Source of the DNA: Allolobophora icterica
Lineage: Eukaryota > Annelida > Clitellata > Crassiclitellata > Lumbricidae
Direction: 5' to 3'
DNA: 64,000 nucleotides
Assembly (NCBI GenBank): GCA_963556255.1
Contig: OY744616.1
Coordinates: forward strand, 11,874,054-11,938,053
Shown here: positions 23,701-38,500 of the stretch, piece by piece
Numbering within the stretch: the stretch's first letter is position 1
Layout: each line of letters starts with the position of its first letter
Notes under the pieces: model-generated
Databases searched by the model: none
The model's input: the letters and a program-made list of their open reading frames with translations, nothing else
Told to the model about the DNA's origin: nothing
Position numbers and translations under genes: made by a program

Positions 23701-25036
23701 ACAGGAAGTCTCACAGGTCGTCCTAACAGCATTTTCCCGACACCTTTGGTATTTGTCGGAGACCTTGGTTGGCCTCAGCCTTTTTGACGATTCAGTCACC
23801 GTCGACGAAAAACAGCGCATGGTCTATAACATGCGCAACAATCAGGGATCCGACGAACCTCCAAAGAGGCTTCCTCCCATACGTGATCCATCTACAAAAG
23901 CGCTATCCGATTTTTTTACCACTTCTACCATCAAACTTTTCCAGCTCCTCAAATTCGATCACGCTTTACTTGATCGAGATCCACAACAATGGGAGTCAGA
24001 GCATTCGTTCAATGAGGCGAAAGACATCATATCCGCCCTAAGAGTGACGAACGATTTAGCGGAGAGAGGAGTGGCTCTAATGCAGTCCTTCAATGAAGCC
24101 CTGGTTCGAAATGAGGAAGGAAACAATTTGTTCTTCAACTGGTTGAATACCATCGAAATAGATTCCCAAAAGCACTAAAGGGACTAAGTAATGACAAATA
24201 ACTGAAGGTTCTTGGTTTGCTTTGGCCTTATTTTTTATGTTTAAGTGTTGAAATTGTTTGGATCTTCGAGAATTACAATGTATGACATTGTTTTCTAAGT
24301 GGTAATTTTTCCCGGGCTTTGCGCCAGTTCTAAATCTCTTTTGATTTTCATCAAATTTGGCAAATGTTAATGTTTCTCAAGGTGGAACACAAAAACAACC
24401 TGGCCGATATTAATTTTGAAACTTCAAATTATAGACACACCCTAGTACATATCTAGGGTTGTATATTTAAAGATCTAGGGTTGTATATTTACAGATCTAG
24501 GGTTGTATATTTTCATATCTAGGGTTGTATATGTACATATCTAGGGTTGTATATTTGCATATCTAGGGTTGTATATTTTCTTTTACGTTTATATACTTGT
24601 GTATATATGTACATATGCATGCATATACGTGTATATATTATATATATCTATGTATTTGTGTGTGATGCCTTAAACCTTTCTGGTTGGTTCATCATGAATT
24701 TTCTGTGCAGGTCCTTGGAATGGGCGACACCTGGAGAGGAGGCGAATTAGCCTGCTGCCAGGGCGGAGGTCAGAAGGTCAGTTTGCTTCGAGCAGCTCTC
24801 CAGACGCTGACCAGTGACTATGATGGACTGGTCATGGTAGTGGACAGGCAGGTGTCATTATTATTATTATTATTATTTTATTATTATTACTGTTAATATT
24901 ATTGCTATTACTATATTATTATTTTTTATTTATTTTTGTGCCCGAGGTAAAAAGGATCTCTCGGGTCCTTCAACTTTATTTAGAAGTACTTACAGAATTG
25001 TCTGCAATTATTCGTAGGGATTATTATTATTACTCA

Positions 25037-25097
<61 letters not shown>

Positions 25098-27177
25098 CAT
25101 AGTATTTATTAAGGGCCTGTATCTGATGACAGTATTAGAAATGAGCAGTTACGGTTAATTAGTTTATTTTACTGTTATCTCAACTTACTTTTTTACCTTA
25201 CAATTATGTGAACTTACTTGCCTAACTGTTATCTTAGCATACTTTACTGGTAACTTACTTTCTATTACTATTATCGTAACGTTACATTACTGTTATCTTA
25301 GCATACTTTACTGGTAACTTACTTTCTACTACTGTTATCATAACTTTACATTACTGTTATTTTAACATACTTTACTGGTTACTACCGTTACTTACTTTCT
25401 ATTACTATAATCGTAACTTTACCCGACTGTTATCTTAACTTACCGTTTCGTACCCCACCTTACCTTGCCTTACTTTCTCGTACCACTTAGCGATGGCTGT
25501 ATACGTTTACTGAGGTGGGTCATATTCTTACCAGTGTTGTCGAAGAGCAAATAGTCCCCCGTTATACAAACTGACAGACAGAGCGGTTAGTGTGCCTGGG
25601 TCGACAGGTGACAAAGTCGGGTGGATCAATGTTTACAGAAATTGACTGAAAAAGTTTTTAAACTTGTGTCTGATTTCGTCTACTAAGATGTCTAATGCTG
25701 AGCCACAAATGTAGGTCAGCTGTGTTTTGCTAATCGCTAAGACGATTTCTGCATGTGTTTGAAATTCAGCTTTGCCATATGTTTGATGAATTTTAATGTG
25801 ATTTCTCAACCAGATGACTTAACGATGACAGAGTGGTAATGTGTTTGCCATGTGTCTATATGTCTACGGTTTCAATCCCAATGGGTCATGAGAAATTGAA
25901 ATTTAAAAAAAAAAAAATGCAGCGAATAAGGAGGAAGAAGAAGAAGAAGAGCAGTCCCTTAAGTTAACCTTGAGGCAGCCATGGATATGAAGTGTTAGTG
26001 ACTTCATTTTCTTAGCCTCAGCATATGAGGGCTAGTGGCCAGTCCTCTCCCTCGCCATCTCGTCTTCCCACCGACAGTGTATGGTCGGTGTACTCACTAT
26101 AGCCGAGTTGGCTAGGGGGCGCAGATAGAGCTGAAATCTTGAACCAAATTTCTGTTCTGGTGGGGATTTGAACTCCCAACCTCTCGATCGACAGTCCAGC
26201 ACACTAGCCACTACACTATTGAGCAATGCATAAGGAAAGGTTGTCTAATTGTTGTCTTTCTGTTGCCATGTTTGAGCTTCAGCCAAACTTTCTTAAAACC
26301 GATCTAATCTAATCTTCGAACTGGTACGGTGCCTTTCTAAACGATGTACCAGGCATCAGACGACAGCGCTCCAAAATAGATCCACTCTGAACCCTGGACA
26401 ATCCAGTCTAACCATGTAACCTTTCAGCGCCATTATAGTGATGCTCTAGGTATCAGTCGATGGAACTTCCAAACAGATTCTAATCAAATCAAATCTAATC
26501 TTAGAACTTCTACGGAGCCATCACAATGAGTGAATGAAATCCAAAAAACATAAACGCACTTTCATCAATTCCAGGATGATGACTAATGTTGGAGGAAACA
26601 TGTAACAAATTATCTAATACTTTAGCTTCTTTTACCATACTCAATTTCATTTGTTCCTATTAATTCATTTATCCGTAAGTGATGTCATGGAGTTTCCTAC
26701 ACAGAGCACCCAACAGATGATTGGCCTAAACCTGACCTTAGTACACTGGAGATTCGGTATAACTGGCTTTCTTTAGCACAAATTCTGGTATAACACTGTC
26801 AGGGAAATTGATCACAAAATTAATTTATCTATAGAAAATAAACTCTTCGTAATGTGTTCTGATTAAAAGGCGGTTCTTTACTCAGCTGCCAAAGACAGCA
26901 TTATAACGAGTTTCCGGTGTACCTTCAAGGACCTTGTTGTAGTGCAATATAAATTGCTCTGTGTGAATGAATGAATGCAATGAATTCCACTCTGTTCTGC
27001 TATGGGTCACTTATTGTTAACTTGGTAGCAGTCCCAAAATGTGAACAGATTTTGGCCTAGATATATGTCAATTGCCGTAGCCATTATACTGTCCTCTCAG
27101 TCCTTCCTCAACTGTGCACCCAACTGCTGGCCACGCTACTGAAGTTTCATATATATATATATAGATATACAATATAT

Positions 27178-27216
<39 letters not shown>

Positions 27217-30200
27217 CTTCATATATATATATATATCACATATATTGTATTATATAAGGGACATGCTCCGCTGGTTCCCCATGAAGAGGAGAATTAAGTT
27301 CAAGATAGACCTTTCTTGGGGGAGGCCGAAGCGACGCACTGGCGTACATCGGTAATTGTTGCTGCCCTTTCCACCCATGGAGATACCAAGGTGCCGCATT
27401 TCGGTGCATCAGTTTGAGCCGGTCATGCCTTCTCATGCGTTGGACATTCTCGTGTATTGGACCTTCTCATGTGTTGGACCTTTTCATGTGTTGGACCTTT
27501 TCATGTGTTGGACCTTCTCGTGCTTTGGACCTTCTCATGTGTTAGACAGGTCTTCTCTTTGGAACAGTCTTACATTGCAGATATGTACTATTGAATTCGA
27601 TTCTGTTCAGCAATACTTTAACACCGTCTTATCTGTTGCTGTTTCAGCTATGATGTGGTGTTTGTCGGAGGTGCGAGCGAGCTAGTAAAGGCATTCCAGA
27701 AGCTAGACGCTAACGTGGTTTTCTCCGCAGAGTCTTTCTGTTGGCCTAATCCAGCCCTAGCGGTAAATGTGCTACCATCTTGCTGTCGGTTTTTTGCCTT
27801 TTAAAATTTTCGTGCAACAAACTTGTGTCTTTCAATGTAGTTATTCTTTGTTTTCATTTATTGATATTGGCCTTCTGTGTAACTTATTGCATTGCAATAA
27901 GTAACACAGAAGGCCAATTTCAATGAATTTTTATGATTATTAAACCATATTTGGATTTCGTGAACGTGTGCCAAATTTTTCAGGAAATGTTTTTGTTTTG
28001 AAGCCTTGATTTAAAGGTTTATATCGGGTTTTCTCAGAACCAACCTTGAAGCAAAAGCTGAGGTTATTTGGTGTAAGATTGGCCTTATCAGTTTACCTTT
28101 TGCTATTCACTGCTGCAGGTTTGTAGATTTTTAAGCATAGAAAAATGTTGGTATTTGACATTTAACTAATTATGTTCAGCAAAGTATGATGCAGAATTTT
28201 TGTGCGTTAATGTAGGAACGTTATCCTGCTGTGAAGACAAACGAAATGCGATACTTGAACTCGGGAGGTATGTTCCAGGATTCTATTTTGTATTGTATTG
28301 GTCAATTTATGTAGCGCCTGTACAGGAGAACAAACTACTTAGGGCACCCTTTGCATGAGGACGTGAAGGAAATGAGTCAATACAAGGACTTCTAAATGAA
28401 AGTCAAAGCCAGTGCTCACACATCAAGTTCTAAATTAGAAGTTTAGCGTTCATTGCTGGCATTGTGATACTGTAATAGCCTTTATAAAAAATTTTAATGA
28501 ATTTCCCGTAATCACAGGCCCCAGGCCAGGTTTTTGCCAAGACAATATAAAAATACTAGCAATTAACTCTAAACTTCCGAGTTAGTACTTGATATGTCAG
28601 CACTGGTTTGACTTTGGTCTGAAATTCCGGCTGGGGCAGAAGGATTGTTCGAGATATTTTTCACCAGCATCTCTGACTGAACTCTGCGGTAAAAAATGTG
28701 TAGACTACTGACAATACTTTGGAAGGTCAGGGGCTGAGGGAAAGGACAGGCCACCCACTGTCATATTCTGAGGCTAAGAAAATGAGGGTTAGATTAATGG
28801 ACTTCTCTTCTGCATAGTGTACTGTGTAGGCAGGCGCGGATTTAGAGGGGGGCGGAGCCGGCGTACGCCCCCCTAAACCTAGTTTTGCGTGATCTAATTT
28901 CATATATATATATATATATATATTTACGGGATTGGATTGGTAGTATTTACGCCCCCCTAACCAGAAATCCTGGATCCGCCCCTGGTAGGGACCTTGAGCA
29001 AGTCATTAATGCACTGTTGCTCTGTGCCATTAATGTTCTGTCGTATGGTCGTGTGTTCACTTCTGAGCTTTGGAATGAGGGCGATATCAAATACAGTTGT
29101 ATTGTATTGTATTGTATACTGTATAGCCATTTATGCTGTTAACTGGTGGTTGCATGCGTCTTAAATGCATTGATCATTGATATCTTTCTCTGCTGTGTTT
29201 TCGCTGCCATATATAATGTGCACTTGTGAGGAGAAAGTATAGGTTGCATTAATTTTTTAACCGCAACTGATTTACCCTGATGCAGGCAGTGATAGTAATG
29301 ATTCATATCATCGACTGAAGATGCAAGAGCTGATAAGCTGACTTTTTGCCGAAGTTATTAACACGCGAGCAAAATACCTTCATTGTCGCGGTTGGCGCAT
29401 GCTGACAGACTTGAAATTTATGCGGACAGCTTGATCACCTCGCGAAATGTTTCGATGCTGTTAGTGACGAACAATGTAATGTTGATACAGCTTTTGCGTA
29501 AGGCTTTCACATATTTCTGGTTCATGTACCAATTGATTTACTGTTAGCCACACAGTTGTTCAGGTTCACTGTAAACAATAATATTTGCGCCCGACAAGCC
29601 TTAATAAACTTTGAGTATTTACTGTTGAGTGTCAGAGATAAAAGTTCGTCTTTGCTGTTCTGACTTGCAGTTTCCTATTTTATGCACGCACTGTTTTGTG
29701 CTTTTAGTATCCTGGATATTTTAATTTTGTAAATATATTTTTTTGCTTGGGATGTGTTCGTGAACTGATCTTCTGGATGTTGGTCCGGTTTTGGTGCACC
29801 ATTGGTCAATGTCTTGTGCGTTAGACATTGGCACTATAGAAGTTACTAATTCATGATAATAATAATAACAATAATAATAATAATAATAATTTTAAAAAAT
29901 AAATAAAAAATAATAATTAAAAAAAAAAATTTTAATATTAAAAATAAAAAAATTTAATAGTGTGTTTAGATTCATCCGTTCAAAGCATTTATATAGTGCC
30001 TGTCCAAGAATTTCTGATAAGCTTGTAAGGGAAGCTACATTGCAAGTCTTCTTTTTGTTGAGGATGCAGGTTTCATTGAAGAAATTAATGTTTCAGTTGA
30101 GTGTTTTGGAATTCATTAAATAACAGTTAATTGTTATCACATGAAATTAACAAGAATCGGAAATCTCTGAAAATTTGAGCTTGTGCATATATTTTATTTT

Positions 30201-32491
30201 TAGTAATTATTCTTGCTGTGAAGCTTTGTTAAGAAAAATGTCTGCTATTTTGTCTGATAGATTCATACCTGGTACAGTATTTATGTGAAGTTGGTTATCA
30301 ATTTCTTGTTTTTTTAAGGTTTCATCGGGTACGTAGCACAGATTCGAGAAATTGTCAACAGTTCTCAGATTGACGATCACGATGATGATCAGCTTTTCTA
30401 CACCAAAGTTTTCCTTGACGAAGAGAAAAGGGTGACAATGACTCTTTTCATATTCTGCTGTTGTTCTATTATCTTTTGTTAGGTCTGTTGCTTTGTTGAT
30501 TCATGTTTGCCTCGTTTAATTAACCTGTAGCTGCAAACATTGTTTATAGACGAAAGTTAATCTGAAATTCAATTTCTGCCTGGTTCAACTTTACTAGAGA
30601 GACATCTTTTGATGCAATAGAGGTTTTGAATACATGAAGAGTAGCTACTTATTTATCTATTTTATTTATCTGCATTTAATAATTAACTATATTTATGTGG
30701 TACGTTTATCCAATGAAAACGGTCGTTCTAAGCAATGGCGTATACAGGAATTAACTTGCTCAAGGTCATTACAAAGTGACTGTCTCTAATGGAAGCTTCT
30801 CACATGGCTTTACATGTAATGAACTCAAGCCAGCAAACTGTTTTGCTGCAAAACTGTTTTGCTCCAATACTGTTTTGCTCCAAAACTGTTTGTTCCAAAA
30901 CAGTTTTGGAACAAAACTGTTTTCTGAAAAACTGTTGCTGTTAACCTTTTTTTCTGCAAAACTATCTGCTGATAAACTAGTTTGCTGCAAAACTGTTTTG
31001 CTGCAAACATACTAATGATTCATTTAATTTGCACAACAAAAAAATTACATCAGATCTGCCAAACAGTTCTTCTTCTCTTACAACTGTGTCAGATATTTTT
31101 TGGCATATATTTGCCCTTATGTTCATCGTAGTAAAGAATTGAGTTTTCTGTGTGTTGCTATTTTGCAGACGAAACTTGGCATTAAATTGGACACAAGAGG
31201 AAGTATTTTTCAGACGGTCAATGGTGCTCTTGGTGAGCTATGAGTTGTCTTTAAATCGACTCATATTCCTCGTTATAGAACTTTCTGATGTAGTGCAACG
31301 TATGTGTCAGGTTGAGTAGAACAGGGTTCCCAACCTTTTCTATGCCCTGCACCCCTAGAAAATGTTTGATTAATATGTGCACTTCTACAGAACTTTTAAC
31401 AGATAGTTTCTACATACATGCAGTTATAGTTCACGAATTCGTGACTTTCGGCGGTTTTAAAATTCGTAAAAATTCTTGAATTTTTGGCTTATTTAAAATT
31501 TGCAGAAATTCATAAAAATTTGTTGGGCTATTGTTGGGATGACTGACACTCACAGTCGCACACCCCAACTATGATAGAATTCGAAGTTCAAGACTCTAGA
31601 AGTGCACACGTTAATCAAACATTTTCTAGGGGTGCAGGGCATAGAAAAGGTTGGGAATCCTGTTCAAATAATGTTGCCAGTTTTAAAATTCGTTAAAATT
31701 CGTGAAATACTAGAATTGTTTAAATTCGTAAAATGCGAATTCTCAAACTCTGCATACAGTACTATAGTAACATACTTTACCTTTTTGTCGCACCCTCTGA
31801 AATGCCATTTCACACCCCCTGGGGGTGCAGTCACCCCAGGTTGGAAACCCCTGGAGTAGAAGAATGGGCACTATATAAATGCTGTGGATGAATGAATGGA
31901 TGCATGCTTAAATCTGACATTAGTACACTGGAGACCCAGTGTAACAGACTTTGTTATAACACGAATTCTGGTATAACACTCTCAGTGACATTAATCCCAA
32001 AATTCATTTATCTATAGAAAATAAGCTCTTTGTGATGTGATCTGGTTATAAGGCGGTTATTTACACGGCTCCCAAAGAAGCATCATAACAAGTTTCCAGT
32101 GTACGTTCAAGGATCCTGTCATTGTGCAATATAAATTGCTCTGTGTGATTGATTGATTGAGCGACTACATAGCTTGACATTTACTGAGTAACGTCAAGGA
32201 CTCTCGTATTGTATGGATGTATCTAGACCTATTGTGTGGTGTATTGAAGGACCTCTCACGAGAGGTTGTGAACGTGACTGGGTGATGAATCTGTACAGGT
32301 GCATCGTGACATAAGAAGAGTGTGTAAGATGAGCTGAAGGAACAGGTGCTAATGGTTGATGGTGCTCTATATGTCTTGCCTTTATTCATGGGCGTCCACA
32401 GGAATTTTTCGGGGGGTGGCAAAAATTTTATGGGGAGGCAAAGAGGTTCTATATAAATATCCACTTTTGAATATATGGATAAATGATTGCA

Positions 32492-32532
<41 letters not shown>

Positions 32533-35500
32533 CTTTATTAATTCAAACTGACAAGTACGCAGTAAGATTACATTGAAGCATGACAGTATACAATCAAGAT
32601 CTTAATTAAACACACGGTTTGGCAGCCATGCAAGGCACCTCCGTAGAGGGGGTATGGATATCGTTCCGTGAATCTAATGCTCTCATGGCCATGAGTGTTA
32701 CTATTACTCTATCCCCTCTGAATGAGTATGTAACACTGATGGAATGACTTCAAGGTCTCTGGTTTAACTGTTGTGCCTATGTACTGCCCTCTGACTAGGT
32801 GGTCGATTGAGATGGTGAAAAATATCAATTGCCGTTAATCAAGAGAAGAAAGGCACTTGGATGTGATTGCCATTGGTGAATAGAATCATAAATATGAGGA
32901 AGGAATGATGTATTGTGATGTACCAGCGTATTTTCCTACAGGTTAAAGGCAAAGCCATAATTTTATGGGGGTCAGGAACTCAGGATCCTCGTGTCCTTTC
33001 CACTCTTTGGACTGGGTTACCATACTTCATACTGTTTAACAATGTACGTTAAGTTTAGGATGAGCTTGATGTTTTTCAGAGCAGGCTCAATCCATGATAC
33101 ATCGATTTCATTTTTAAAAAAGATGATAAATTACGTGAAAGTGGAAAGGAGGCAAAGGAATTGGTTCTCTTTCCCACTTTCTAGACCAAAATGACTCCTC
33201 TGGGCTTGTGAGGTACCCAAAAAGGCACTATATTAAGTCTCTCAATACATACGTACATACTGTGAATACATACTGTACATTCCTACATATTTTACATACA
33301 TGCATACTGTACATACATACGTTGTGTAGAATAACTACTGACTTGTGTGTTGTTGGCAGGATGCTTTACACATATTGAATGCCTCATCTGTCCTCATTTT
33401 CAGACAATTTGACAGTGAAATTCAAGGGATCCAGCGGATATGTCTATAATAAGAACACGGGAAATTCCCCTCTTGTGGTTCATGGCAACGGGCCAATCAA
33501 AGTAAGCAGACTTTGCAAACTTTAATTCTATTGTGTTTTTATTTTTCAGGAGTGTATGATAGCTTAGTGGTTAGCAGTCTGGGCTGTCAACCACCGGTCG
33601 GGGGTTCAGTCTTGATCAGAGCATCAAGATGGTTTGACATTCACCATCTAGCAAGTTTGACTTTAAAATGAGTACATTAGCCATACACTATCTTGATTTT
33701 AAGATCAGGTGGTGATGAAAGGACTGACCACTTGTCCTCATATGCCGAGGCTAAGAAAATGAAGTTGCTAGCACTTTGTACTCATGGCTGCCCTTTGGAG
33801 TTGGCTTAAAACTGCTCTTCCTGTCTTTTATTTTAGCTTAATATTAAGTGAGTTATGACCACTTAAATTGGCCATGAATTGAGCCTGAATTGAGCCTGTT
33901 ATGTGCGTATATGTAAACTTGACACACCTGCCATACCAAATAAGTGGAACCCATGAGTCAGTTTTTTGGATGCTAAAGAATTCTGCGGGGTGTTCCAAAT
34001 CCGAATAGATGGGAGTAATGGAACTAATTGGTTTTCAAACGGTTACGAACAAGAAGCAGAGAAAGGCCAAGGGGTTATGATTACATTAAAAGAAAATGGC
34101 TTTCGATTACCGTATGAAAACAATGCAAAGAAACGTGAATAAGCTTACGTTGCAGACTAGCTTGAAGCTTCAAGGTCTGTCATCGTCTTCATCTGTTGGG
34201 TGGACGGGAAATTTCCTTAAGTATTTTTTGTGATAAATAGGGCTTTAGACTTTTCTGATATTCAGGTGGAGTTCAACAGCTTAACCAACTACATCACTGA
34301 CCACTGGACTCCACGCACTGGTTGTCTTGGATGCAAAGAAAACACGATCAGCCTAAATGGCATCCGGGTATTTGATTTCTCATGCAGTTCTTCCTTTTTG
34401 AGATGGAAAGCAGGGTAACACTCAGTTTTTAAATTCGGATCTTTTACGCTTTTCGTGCTGGATATGGTGTTCATAAACAGTTAATGTGTTATTTTGGAGC
34501 TACATTTAGATCTGGGCAATATACCGTATATGCCGTATATGCTGCCTTTACAGGACTTGTAATAAAATCGTCTTGGACTGCGTGACAACCCTTTCTGACC
34601 TTAACTAATTATCAGGTAGCCCTTTTGGCCCTAACTAAATTTATTAGGTAACTTTTGGCTCTAACTAATTATCAGGTAGGCCTTTTGGTCCTAACTGCCT
34701 GTGCATGTGTGATATCCTCTTTGGTCCTGCTGCCCAAAGCTGTATTGTAACCCTTTTTGGATCTAACTGCCTGTGGCTGTGTGATAGCTTGTGTTTGCCC
34801 TAACAGCATTTAGCCATGTTGGAAGCCTTTTCTGGCTCTTCAATATCTGGAGTTACAGAGATAAAATGACTCGGTATTTGTGACTTTAGATTTAAACTTT
34901 CAGAATGTGTTATTTACATCAACTTGTCTGTTTAATTACAGTTTAACATATCTTTAAACTAGTAAAGATTACTTGGCAGCCATATCGAATGCTGCCTTAT
35001 AACGAGTTCAACTAACGTTTGGATTCATGAACGCATCTTACCATGTATTTTATGTGTTTGGTAATATGTTTTCCAGGTGGAAGACATGCCGCTTATCTTC
35101 TTCGCTATTTTCATTGAATATCCAACGGCATTTCTGGATGATTTCTTCCAAAGAGTTGACGAACTAAATTATCCAAAGACCCGGATTGTCATGCTTATTC
35201 ACTATGCTGTGAGTAATCACTGTACTTGGAAGTTTACTATTTTATTAGTTTATTAATCTACATTTCATTATAAACAGACAACTTATTTGGTGTGTTTGTA
35301 ATTTCGTTTTATTTATTATGAATAAAGTTATCTGGTGACAAATGCACTGTTTATTTTTAAATGGAAAAATATGATAATTTTATCATATTTAAAAACAAAA
35401 TAAATGGAATAGTTGTTAATTTATTGAATAATCTTTCTTTTTATTTCATTATAAATACACTCTTTTTATAAATGGAATGAATATCAGTTTATTTATTAAT

Positions 35501-38500
35501 TATCCCTTTTTTGACATTCTGAGTGGACTGTTGCTTGTTGTAGGTGGACTTTCACAAGACCCATGTGGATCATTTCGTAAGCAGAACTGAGTCAGAATAC
35601 AGAAGACTGACAGTTCTTGATCCTTCATCAGAGCTTGATGATTGGACGGCCAGAAACGAAGCAGTGTAGGCATCCGATCACTCGTGATCACTTTTGTCTT
35701 AATCTGATCTATTTAATTACCTCTGTAGCACCGTTATTATGTATGTATGTATGTATGTATGTATGTATATATGTATGTATGTATGTACGTATGTATCTAG
35801 ATACTTTATATAGCGCCTTTCAAGTACCTCACAAAAGTGCTGCACACGTGGCTATCTGACTGAGATAAACAAGTGCATTTTAAGACAGTTGAGAATGTTT
35901 GCTGCACACTGTGTGCACAGAGTCGAGTGCAACAGAGCGTAAATGCAATGGAAGACTGTTAAATGAAGATGGTCCAATACCCGAGAAGGCACGATGAGCT
36001 TGAGTTGAAGTGCGGAAGCGCGGCGCCTGCATTTGTCCACGGCTAGCATAATGAGCTCAGCATCAGATGGGTGGTTGCTTCAGAGTAACTGGGCAAAAGA
36101 TAATAACACACTGAAGAACGTCGGTCACAATATGGAAAAACCAGAAGTTTATAAACCTATGATGCAACATTGTTGAGCTAAAAGCCTCTCCTTTGTTGTG
36201 GAAGATAAGTCATTAAGGTGAAGTGATTATAGATGTCAATACTCGTATATAACTGTAGACAGGAATATTGCAGCTTACGGTCTGAAAAGGCACATACTGG
36301 TGCATGTATTTTTCTGGTGAGGTCTGAAACAGGAGCACTTGTGAATAGGTGCTATATAAACTTACCAGCACAGCAGAGTTATTAGGAATATAATCGACTT
36401 TTGATGTCTTTTGTTGTTCCTTTTACAGCAACCACTTTGCCAAATCCAGTTGTCAGTACTTCTTCTCACTAGATGGCGATGGCCATTTGGAAAATCGAGA
36501 TACGCTGCGTCACTTGATCGAGACAAACAGGTGAGATACATAATCTGTGGGCAGTTTCAAAGTTTACATGGATGCAGAATACATTGTTTAGGTTTTTTAA
36601 ACAATACACTTCTGTTGCCAGTATTAGTGACTGTAAGCATGTGAATAATTTTAAAATGACGTGGGAGAGAAATCTGTTAAAGCTGTTTGTGTAGAAATGC
36701 CATGGTTAAGTATGTATATTTATTTATTACAGAGATTTATATAGAACCCCTTTAAGTGTCCTACTTAGAAGTGCCCCGTGATAAGATTAGATACCACTGG
36801 TGACCAACCAATCAGTTACCATGTCACACATGTTACCAGTGGCATCACGAGAGGGGTGCGGGGGTGCGGACTGCACCGGGTGACACCCTCAGAGGGGGGT
36901 GACACCAAGATGAGAAAATGATGAAATTTTTGTCAGATGACGAATTCCTAAATAAAGGTCATCACTTTTTTAGGAGACGAATTCCTAAAAAAGGTCATCA
37001 CTTTTTTGGGGAGACGAATTCCTAAAAAAGGTCATCAGATTTTTGCGAGACAAGTTCCTAAAAAAAGGGTCATCAAATTTTGTTGGAGGGTGACACCATG
37101 ACTTACCGCACTGGGTGACACCAGCCCTAGTGACACCACTGCATGTTGCAACATATTTCTCTAGCCAGCCGGGTAGGAAGAAACGTTACATTTACCTGCA
37201 CATGAGAACTCGATGACCCCACAATCCCTTACGACGATTCAGGCACATTATGCTTTCTCTTGCACTGGACTATCCTTCTGGAACAGTGTTTCCAGTAAAT
37301 GTACGTATTATTCCGTCACAGCTCAGGAAGCATTAAATCACACTTCAGACCTAGTGGGTAGCCATGTTTAGTGCACTTGTGAGGTTTCTAAAAGGTACTG
37401 TATAAATAGCCAGATGTATGCCTATATACCAGTTACCAAATTGTCTCCTCCCATTTTACACAACTAGCTTGATTATTACTCCTGTGTCTCATTGCAAAGG
37501 TCTGTGGTTGCTGCCATGATGACAAGACACGGTCGAGTCTGGTCGAACTTCTGGGGTGGTGTATCAGAGAATGGTTTCTACAAGCGATCAAACGACTATA
37601 TGGATATTATTCATCGAAAGCAAAAGTACTGCCAGACTTTGTTTTTATGCAATGCTTATTCATGTGCCAATTAATAACTTTCAATGAGAGCAATGATGTT
37701 TTATAAATATTTTAAAAAATCTAAGAAGGAGATAACGATTCAAGTGATGACTCCTGCTAAACATAAAATGCACCTACTTGCTAGTGAAATCATTTAATTT
37801 TATTAATGGTTGGCACAAAGTAATGGATAATAATAGTAATTATTATTATTATATAATATTGGACAAAAAAGTTTCAGCAATAACTAGAATAGATATTTTT
37901 AAGTCTCTACTCTGTGGGAAGTAATTTATTTGCTTCTGAGGACTGAATTTCCTAAACTCAAGCATATACAAGTTAAAAAATTAATCCCTTGAGGGAAATA
38001 ATGTAGGCAGTTGGAATTCATTGGCTTGAACGTTAAGAAGTAATTAACTCCAATGGCAAAGAATCACTTACCGGTAATAGTATGCTGGCTTAACTGTTAA
38101 TTTGTGCAGACCTTTACATACCGTTTGTAAGTGACTGCATTAGCAGCTAAGTGCAATTTCTGTTTGGCAGCAGTGGGAAGCAAAGACATATGCCAAGGAG
38201 TATGGGGAATATATCTTCAATAGGAAGGAGTCTGAAACAGTGCGGGAAGCAGTTCCCTTCCCTTAAAAAAGTGCCATCATTAGCCATGTTTATATTACTC
38301 TGTACAGTAGTTGATTTGAAGGACTGTTTTAATGCAGGGGAATCTGGAATGTTCCATACATTGCAAGCGTTTACTTAATTCACGGACATCGAATGTCTCT
38401 GCTTGATGATGCTTACATCGACGATGATCTCGATGCTGACATGGCCTTCTGTAAACTTTTGCGCACCCTGGTGAGTAGTTGACGACAAAATGTCAATGCA

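Noticed and set aside
23959..24153. Minus-strand frames across the hAT transposase
   Set aside because: They are shadows of the plus-strand transposase pieces.
20950..24600. CRISPR array or telomere-like TTAGGG repeats
   Set aside because: The 23-bp units are directly adjacent with no unique spacers, and 'ctaggggtt' is not a telomere unit; it is a minisatellite in a eukaryotic intron.
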